NCBI RefSeq assembly: GCF_036687315.1
Contig: NZ_CP144683.1
Coordinates: 2,054,001-2,118,000, forward strand
Length of the DNA stretch: 64,000 nucleotides
DNA from: Sphingopyxis sp. TUF1
GTDB taxonomy: Bacteria; Pseudomonadota; Alphaproteobacteria; Sphingomonadales; Sphingomonadaceae
Reading direction: 5' to 3'
Under the pieces are notes generated by a model, which had not been told where the DNA came from, searched no databases, and worked only from the letters and a program-made list of their open reading frames with translations. Both the position numbers and the translations under genes were made by a program. Below, piece after piece: positions 58,633 through 64,000 of this stretch; position 1 is the first letter of the stretch, and every line of letters starts with the position of its first letter.

Positions 58633-59731
58633 CTATTCCTCGGTCCTGATCAAAATCATCTCGCCGATCAGCGCGAACAGGATGAATGGCCCCCACGCCG
58701 CCAGAAACGGCGAATAGGCGCCCAGATCACCCATCGCGAGCGCGAAATTGTCGGCGACGAAATAGGCGAAGCCCAGCGCCATGCCAATGATCGCGCGCAC
58801 GAACAGCTTGCCCGATCGTGCCAGCCCGAATGCCGCCACGGCGCCCAACAGCGGCATCAATATCGCCGACAGCGGCCCCGAAATCTTGTGCCACAATACG
58901 CCCTTCAGCGCATCGACCGGGCGTCCCGCCGCCTCGAGATCGTCGATCGCCGCCTTCAGCTTCAGGAAGGGCAGCTCGTCGCCGTCGACCTGCGCCAGCG
59001 TGAACTGGTCGGGGCGCACCTCCCTTGCAGCGACGATCGTGCCCAAAGGTTCGACCGTGCCGGACCGCCTTAGGAAACGCCGCGCGTTCGTCATTTCCCA
59101 CCCGCCGCCGGGCAGCGCGCGCGCTGTCGGCCGACAGCATCGACGACAGGACGCCGCCGGAGCGTTCATAGATGGTGACGCCACGCAGCACGACCGCGGG
59201 CCCCGCGGTTTCGACCGTTTCGGCGTTGATCAGGTCGTTGCCATCGCGCACCCAGATGTTGCTGCGTACCCCGCTGTCGGCGGGCACACGCTTATATTCG
59301 ACCTTTTGCCAGGCGCTGAGCGCTGCGGTCGAGCGCGTGACGATGCGTTCGTTGAAGGCAAAGCTGATCCCCGCGACAAGCAGCGCGGCAAGGAACAGCG
59401 GCGCCAGCACCTGATGCGCCGACATGCCCGCCGCTTTCATCGCGACGACCTCGCTGTTCTGGTTGAGCGTGACCATCGTCAGGATCGTGCCGAGCAGCAC
59501 CGAAAAGGGCAGGAAGGTCTCGATAATCTGCGGCATCCGCATCCCGACATAGCGCCACACGTCGCTGTCGCTGTTGCCCGCGACGGCCAGGATCTTGCCG
59601 CTTTCGCCGAGCAGGTCGAGGGTCTGGAGGATGAGGACGAGCGCGAAGAGGATCGCAAAGGTACGAAAGAGGAACAGCCGCCCGACATACAGCGCCATCG
59701 TGCGCGAGGGGAAGAAATGAAGCTGGTGCAT
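58633..59731 (-). pseudogene. lptG: LPS export permease LptG, disrupted by a frameshift
   Basis: LptG and LptF form the transmembrane part of the LptBFG extractor that moves lipopolysaccharide out of the inner membrane. The N-terminal two thirds (six-helix start MALYVGRLFLFRTFAILFAL, the periplasmic beta-jellyroll region up to GGVLSSMLSADSARA) is in one frame. The end (LPGGGWEMTNARRFLRRSGT, then helices to LIGEMILIRTEE) is in another. The change occurs in a GC-dinucleotide tract at 59115-59124. One base too many or two too few explains it. Since lptG is essential, an assembly error or a truncated but functional gene must be considered. Confidence 0.85.
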
Positions 59732-60939
59732 CAGCCCGGCCTTTGCTGGCGCTGAAACAGGCGGACGAGGCCGCGGACCCGCGCCGCACCCTTCGCCGCG
59801 ACGCGCTCGAGCGCACCGATCGGCTGGCCGCCCGGAACATGCGCGATCGTATAATACATCCAGATCGCGAGCGCCGCGAACAACAGGAAGGGCACCCAGA
59901 GCGCGATCAGCGGATCGACTGCGCCGCGCGCGCCCAGATCCTCGGCATATTGGTTGATCTTGTGCTGGGTGACGAGCAGCACGATCGACAGGAAGACGCC
60001 GAGCGACGACGTCGATCGCTTCGGCGGCACCGCGAGCGCGACAGCGATCAGCGGGATCAGGAACATCGACATCACCTCGACGATGCGGAAGTGGAAATTG
60101 GCCCGCGATTCGAGCCGCGTCTGTTCGGGCTGATTGCTGTCCTTGCCCGCGACGAACAGTTCGGGGATCGTCATTTCGCGGTCGGCGCCGCCGCGCAGGC
60201 GGAACGCCTCGATCTTGGGCAGCGGGATCGGCAGGTCGTGATTGTCGAAGGTCAGCACGCGCGGGACCGAAAATTTGGGCGATTCGTGGATCAGCACGCC
60301 CTGCGACAGGCGAAGGATGATCGTGTTGGGATCGTCGGTCGCCAGGAATTGCCCGCGCGACGCGGTCGCCGACACGCGCTGGCCGTCGCGCTGTTCGCCG
60401 CGCACGAAAATGCCGCGCAGACTGCGGCCCTCGTCATAGCTTTCCTCGATGCGCAGCGTCATCCGGTCGCCCAACTTGGTGAATTCGCCGACCTTGATCG
60501 ACGCGCCGAGCGCGCCCGAGCGCAGCTCGAACTGCAACCCTTCATAGGCATAGCGGGCATAGGGCTGGATAAAGCCGACGATCGCAAGGTTCAGTGCCGC
60601 CAGGCCGACGGCATAGGCGAACGGGACGCGCATCAGCCGCCCGAAACTCATGCCGACGCCTTTCAGCACGTCGAGCTCGCTAGACGTCGCAAGCCGCCGG
60701 AAAGCAAGGAGAATCCCCAGCATCAACCCGATCGGAATGCCGAGCGAGAGATATTCGGGGATCAGGTTCGCGAGCATCCGCCACACGACGCTGACCGGCC
60801 CGCCCTCGGTCGCGACGAAGTCGAACAGGCGCAGCATTTTTTCGAGCACGAGCAGCATCGCCGACAGCACGAGCGTGCCGACCATGGGGAAAAAGATGAG
60901 CCGCGCGATGTAGCGGTCGATGGCAGGAAGCTTATTCAA
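59731..60939 (-). CDS. lptF: LPS export permease LptF
   Basis: The partner of LptG in the LptBFG complex, 402 aa. Six transmembrane helices in two groups (IARLIFFPMVGTLVLSAMLL, LSLGIPIGLMLGILLAFRRL near the N-terminus; FLIPLIAVALAVPPKRSTSS, LGVFLSIVLLVTQHKIN and the last helix near the C-terminus) flank a periplasmic beta-jellyroll domain. It overlaps the lptG start by TGATG, so the two are coupled. The frame is intact, unlike its neighbour. Confidence 0.93.
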   Translation of the reverse strand: MNKLPAIDRYIARLIFFPMVGTLVLSAMLLVLEKMLRLFDFVATEGGPVSVVWRMLANLIPEYLSLGIPIGLMLGILLAFRRLATSSELDVLKGVGMSFGRLMRVPFAYAVGLAALNLAIVGFIQPYARYAYEGLQFELRSGALGASIKVGEFTKLGDRMTLRIEESYDEGRSLRGIFVRGEQRDGQRVSATASRGQFLATDDPNTIILRLSQGVLIHESPKFSVPRVLTFDNHDLPIPLPKIEAFRLRGGADREMTIPELFVAGKDSNQPEQTRLESRANFHFRIVEVMSMFLIPLIAVALAVPPKRSTSSLGVFLSIVLLVTQHKINQYAEDLGARGAVDPLIALWVPFLLFAALAIWMYYTIAHVPGGQPIGALERVAAKGAARVRGLVRLFQRQQRPG

Positions 60940-61071
60940 TCTTTCGTCGCCCCATCACCATGTTTTGGCCGCAAATGTTTCCGATATGCCGATTCAAGGG
61001 CGACAGGGACCCATATCGGCGCGCGCGGTGCGTGCGCGGATGTGGCTATAGCCTCTGGAGGTTTTGAGGTC

Positions 61072-61545
61072 ATGTCGAAATTTGTATCGGGGCTGCTGGC
61101 CGTCGCATTGATGACCGCAGGATCCACGGCGCACGCGATGGGCCGGGTCATCTCGAACGATCTGTCCAACTGCCGCAGCGGTCCGTCGACGCTTGTTAAG
61201 ATCGACGGGATCAAGGCGTCGAGCGGCAAGATTCGTGTGCAAAGCTATCGCGGAACGTCGGCCGACTGGCTGGAAAAGGGCCGCTGGCTCTCCCGCATCG
61301 AAGTGCCGGCGCGCGCCGGATCGATGACGATCTGCGTGCCGTTGCCCGAAGCGGGCGTGTACGGCATCGCCGTGCGTCATGACGTCAACGGCAACGGCAA
61401 GACCGACATCAGCAAGGATGGCGGCGGGATGTCGAACAATCCCAGCATCAACGTCTTCAACCTCGGCAAGCCGAGCTACAAAAAGACCGCCTTTTCGGTC
61501 GGCGATGCGCCGCGGACGATCTCCATCTCGATGAAATATATGTAA
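61072..61545 (+). CDS. DUF2141-family exported protein
   Basis: A 157 aa exported protein with signal peptide (MSKFVSGLLAVALMTAGSTA + HA). The mature part is a DUF2141-like Ig/beta domain: a strand-rich core with IRVQSYRGTSADWLEKGRW-type sequence and a characteristic VRHDVNGNGKTDISKDGGGM segment near the end with a calcium-binding-like Asp/Asn loop. The function is unknown. It is divergent from lptF across a 132 bp region and is followed, 5 bases later, by the diacylglycerol-kinase-like gene. Confidence 0.88.
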   Translation: MSKFVSGLLAVALMTAGSTAHAMGRVISNDLSNCRSGPSTLVKIDGIKASSGKIRVQSYRGTSADWLEKGRWLSRIEVPARAGSMTICVPLPEAGVYGIAVRHDVNGNGKTDISKDGGGMSNNPSINVFNLGKPSYKKTAFSVGDAPRTISISMKYM

Positions 61546-61550
61546 CGCCG

Positions 61551-62525
61551 ATGGCCAGCGTCGCCCTCCTCTCGAATCCTCGCTCGACGGGCAATCGCTC
61601 GCAATTGCCACGGGTTCGCGAGTTTTGCGCGGCGCACCCCGACATCTTCCACTATGAGGTGGAGGATGTCGCGCAGATCGGCGAAGCGATCCGCACGATC
61701 GCCATGGTCAGCCCGCGCGTCGTTGCGATCAACGGCGGCGACGGCACGGTGCAGGCGGCGCTGACCGAGCTTTATTCGGGCGGTCATTTCGGCGGCGCGC
61801 CGCCGCCGGTCGCGGTGCTGCCCAACGGCAAGACCAATCTGATCGCGCTCGACCTTGGCGCAGAGGGCGACCCGATCAAGGCGCTCCAGCGCGTCCTCGA
61901 TCTCGTCCAGGCGGGCGAGCTTGGCGATCATGTCATCGAACGCCAGCTCATCGCGCTCGACAGCGGCGGCGATACACGGCCGGTGCTCGGCATGTTCCTC
62001 GGCGGCGCCTATCTCGCGGACGTTATGCTTTATTGCCGCAACCGCATCTATCCGCTCGGCCTGCCGAACGGCATTTCGCATTTCCTCGCGGCGATCCTCG
62101 GGCTGTTCGCAATCGTCTTCGGCATCGGCGGCGGGCGCTTGCCGCCCAAGCCCGAACCGATGACGGTGTCGCTCGTCCGCCAGGGCGAGTTCAAGGGCAA
62201 ATTTTCGCTACTCATCGTCACGACGCTCGAAAAACTGCTGCTCAGCATCCGCACGAGCGACAGCCATGGCAGCAACGGCCATATGAAACTGCTCGCGACC
62301 GACAGCAATGTCGGCGCGCTGTTCCGGATGCTTGGTGCGACCTGGCGCGGCACGCTGGGGCAAAAGCAACTCGCAGGCGTGCATTTCCAGCAAGGCGATG
62401 AAATTCGCATCGAGGGCGAGCGGTCGAACGTCATCCTCGACGGCGAAATCTTTCAGGCCAAGAACGGCATGCCGATCATTCTCACCTCGACGCAGCCGGT
62501 TCCCTTCCTGCGCCTCGCTGCCTGA
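61551..62525 (+). CDS. Diacylglycerol kinase family lipid kinase
   Basis: A 324 aa DAGK-catalytic-domain protein. The ATP-binding motif AINGGDGTVQAAL is intact, preceded by LLSNPRSTGNRSQL (the typical N-P-x-S/A-G start) and followed by VLPNGKTNLIALDLGAEGD. The second half has the lid beta domain with MLGATWRGTLGQKQLAGVHF and IEGERSNVILDGEIF. Such enzymes phosphorylate diacylglycerol, sphingosine-like or other lipid alcohols. Sphingomonads make glycosphingolipids, so a sphingoid substrate is conceivable. It is coupled to the following gene (7-base gap). Confidence 0.88.
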   Translation: MASVALLSNPRSTGNRSQLPRVREFCAAHPDIFHYEVEDVAQIGEAIRTIAMVSPRVVAINGGDGTVQAALTELYSGGHFGGAPPPVAVLPNGKTNLIALDLGAEGDPIKALQRVLDLVQAGELGDHVIERQLIALDSGGDTRPVLGMFLGGAYLADVMLYCRNRIYPLGLPNGISHFLAAILGLFAIVFGIGGGRLPPKPEPMTVSLVRQGEFKGKFSLLIVTTLEKLLLSIRTSDSHGSNGHMKLLATDSNVGALFRMLGATWRGTLGQKQLAGVHFQQGDEIRIEGERSNVILDGEIFQAKNGMPIILTSTQPVPFLRLAA

Positions 62526-62532
62526 GCGCGCG

Positions 62533-63393
62533 ATGGCCAGCCTGACCGATCTCGTCCGCGAAGAGCTGGCGGTCCCCGTGGATCCGCGCGTCGCGGCGAT
62601 GGGGGCGGCGATCGCGGCCGAATATCCGGGCAGCGCGCGCGCGGTGCTGTTCTACGGCAGTTGCCTGCGCGAAAGCGTGCTCGACGGGCTGATGCTCGAT
62701 TTCTACCTGATCGTCTCCGATTATGGCGACGCCTATCCCAAACGCTGGATGGCGGCGGCTAACCGGCTGATCCCGCCCAACGTCTTTCCGTTTCAGCACG
62801 GCGGGCTGATCGCCAAATATGCGGTGCTGAGCGAAGCCGATTTCCACCGCCTCAACGGCACGGAAACGCGCAACGTGTCGGTGTGGGCGCGCTTTGCGCA
62901 GCCCGCGCGCCTTGTCTGGGCAGTCGACGATACCGCGCGCGAGCGCGCCGTGGCTGCGGTCGCGCGCGCGGCGCCGGCCCTGCTCGCCGCCGCGGGGCGG
63001 CGGGAGGGCGAAGCGCCGCTCGACTGGTGGCGCCGCGCCTTTCGGCTCACCTATTCGGTCGAGCTGCGCGCCGAGCGCAGCGGGCGCGCGCAGTCGGTCG
63101 TCGATGCCGATCCCGCGCGCTACGATCGTTTCAGCGCCCCGGCGATCGCCGCGGTGCCGGCGCCGGCGCACAGCGGCGGTTGGGCGCGCCGCCGCATCGA
63201 AGGCAAGCTGCTCAGCGTCGTGCGCCTTGCCAAAGCCAGCCTGACCTACGCCGGCGGGATTGATTATCTGGCGTGGAAGATCAACCGCCACGCGGGCACC
63301 GCGATCGAGATCAAGCCGTGGCAGCGCCGCTGGCCGCTGCTCGCCGCGCTGACGCTGGTGCCGCGGCTGATCAAGGGCGGCGCGATCCGCTAG
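62533..63393 (+). CDS. Putative Tam41-like phosphatidate cytidylyltransferase
   Basis: A 286 aa protein with a nucleotidyltransferase-like start: RAVLFYGSCLRESVLDGLML followed by DFYLIVSDYGDAYPKRWMAA. The FYGS-x(n)-DxYLIV pattern resembles the GS..DxD-like motif of Tam41, which makes CDP-diacylglycerol in mitochondria. The remaining sequence (WRRAFRLTYSVELRAERSGR, and a C-terminal helical LAWKINRHAG stretch) agrees loosely. Its position right after a lipid kinase that makes a phosphatidate-like product supports such a step. The assignment is tentative; an unrelated nucleotidyltransferase is possible. Confidence 0.5.
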   Translation: MASLTDLVREELAVPVDPRVAAMGAAIAAEYPGSARAVLFYGSCLRESVLDGLMLDFYLIVSDYGDAYPKRWMAAANRLIPPNVFPFQHGGLIAKYAVLSEADFHRLNGTETRNVSVWARFAQPARLVWAVDDTARERAVAAVARAAPALLAAAGRREGEAPLDWWRRAFRLTYSVELRAERSGRAQSVVDADPARYDRFSAPAIAAVPAPAHSGGWARRRIEGKLLSVVRLAKASLTYAGGIDYLAWKINRHAGTAIEIKPWQRRWPLLAALTLVPRLIKGGAIR

Positions 63394-63454
63394 CGCGGAC
63401 CGGGATGACGAAGTCGATTGGCGATCATGCTCTTACCGTAAGGAGGCTCCACGT

Positions 63455-63548
63455 CGTCATTGCGAGGAGCGCAGCGACGAAGCAACCTCAAGCCATCGTC
63501 CGGGGTACCACGCAAGCTGGAGATTGCTTCGCTACGCTCGCAATGACG
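63455..63548. repeat. Palindromic intergenic element, 'CGTCATTGCGAG' family, copy 5
   Basis: Outer arms CGTCATTGCGAG and CTCGCAATGACG with imperfectly paired inner segments. It sits between the convergent ends of the Tam41-like gene and the truncated receiver gene, again a gene-end position. Confidence 0.88.
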
Positions 63549-63582
63549 CCTATGGATGCGAGGGGATACGCGCCAAGGCAAT

Positions 63583-64000
63583 TCAGCTCGCCAGCCGCTG
63601 TCCCTCCGCCCGGGCCTCGCCGCAGCGCCGGATCGCCTGATCGAGCGCGGAGAGGGTGAAGGGCTTGCGCAGCACGTCATGGTCGCCGAATGAGGCAATC
63701 TCGCCGGCATCGCCAGCATATCCGGTGACAAACAGCACCGACAATGCGGGCCAGCGCTGCTTCAGCTTCGCTATCATTTCGGGTCCGGTCAGGCCTGGCA
63801 TCAGAACATCGGACAGGATCAAATCGAACCCGTTCTCGCCGGCGGCAAGCTGTCGCTCGACAAGCGCTTCGGCCTCCAGCGGGTCGCTGCAGGCGATCGC
63901 GCGGTGACCCAGTTCGCTCACGGCGTCGACCGTTGCCGCGAGGACGCGCGCATCATCCTCGACCACCAGGATGCTGAGTGCATCGGCAGGGGCCGTGGAC
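63583..64000 (-). CDS. C-terminal receiver domain of a (probably hybrid kinase) protein, cut by the window edge
   Basis: Only the 3' part of this gene is present. It encodes at least 138 residues: a linker STAPADALS leading into a REC domain (ILVVEDDARVLAATVDAVSE, phosphoacceptor in FDLILSDVLMPGLTGPEMI, VLFVTGYAGDA, DHDVLRKPFTLSALDQAIRR) that runs to the end. The upstream linker, continuous with coding sequence past the edge, favours a hybrid histidine kinase with a C-terminal receiver over a stand-alone regulator. It cannot be classified further. Confidence 0.8.
   Translation of the reverse strand, partial: STAPADALSILVVEDDARVLAATVDAVSELGHRAIACSDPLEAEALVERQLAAGENGFDLILSDVLMPGLTGPEMIAKLKQRWPALSVLFVTGYAGDAGEIASFGDHDVLRKPFTLSALDQAIRRCGEARAEGQRLAS

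Overview
This 64 kb window is high-GC, densely packed bacterial chromosome from an alphaproteobacterium of the order Sphingomonadales, most likely Sphingopyxis or a close relative. The pointers are the NepR/PhyR general-stress pair (an alphaproteobacterial system), a Coq4 quinone-biosynthesis protein, class II DAHP synthase, LptF/LptG, and intergenic palindromes of the 'CGTCATTGCGAG' and 'CTTCGACAAGCTCAGG' kinds that I associate with sphingomonads. The genus is inferred from general resemblance, not from a search. Nearly all of it reads as core genome: I found no insertion sequence, prophage, CRISPR array, rRNA or tRNA gene.

Layout. 0-11.4 kb: sdhB, a thioesterase and zapE in a tight chain, a convergent polysaccharide-deacetylase-like gene, then a TCA-cycle cluster mdh-sucD-sucA-sucB-lpd in which sucC is missing. 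11.4-28.1 kb: household and accessory genes, including a GFA protein, TRIC channel, alpha/beta hydrolase, sppA, an NDUFA9-like dehydratase overlapping a frameshifted proB, an NfeD/SPFH membrane pair, a CitE-like lyase, a secreted M28 peptidase, class II DAHP synthase, a Popeye-like cyclic-nucleotide-fold membrane protein, an ArsC/YffB protein, a lipoprotein glycerophosphodiesterase and panB. 28.2-32.5 kb: a YfgM-like TPR protein, bamB, der, a TusA-like protein and an Hpt protein. 32.5-42.6 kb: DUF418, coq4, DUF72, purL, two small genes, then xseB-ispA-coaD-cyclophilin-queA. 42.6-49.6 kb is the regulatory part: a TipAS-type MerR, a PilZ-XRE fusion divergent from a PAS-GGDEF-EAL-PilZ protein, a hemerythrin with a strong EcfG-type promoter, tgt, and divergent nepR/phyR. 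49.7-64 kb: glnE-bcp-DUF455-M23 peptidase, erpA, xth, a GNAT-like protein divergent from a fatty-acid desaturase, lptG (frameshifted)-lptF, a DUF2141 protein, a DAG kinase, a possible Tam41-like nucleotidyltransferase and the C-terminal receiver of a protein that runs off the window.

How the genes work together. The TCA block covers succinyl-CoA, 2-oxoglutarate and malate steps. BamB, LptF/G, SppA, the M23 and M28 peptidases and the lipid genes (desaturase, DAG kinase, putative CDP-DAG enzyme, GDPD) serve the envelope. NepR/PhyR and two EcfG-type promoters (upstream of nepR and of the hemerythrin) outline a local piece of the general stress response, although no EcfG sigma gene lies next to them. 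At least five families of palindromic intergenic repeats punctuate gene ends.

Two essential-type genes (proB, lptG) carry single frameshifts, at a homopolymer and a dinucleotide tract. These are as likely to be assembly errors as mutations. I saw no convincing wholly new multi-gene system. The best leads are the PilZ-XRE/GGDEF-EAL-PilZ pair, the sigma-less nepR/phyR locus, the Popeye-like protein and the DAG kinase/Tam41-like pair.
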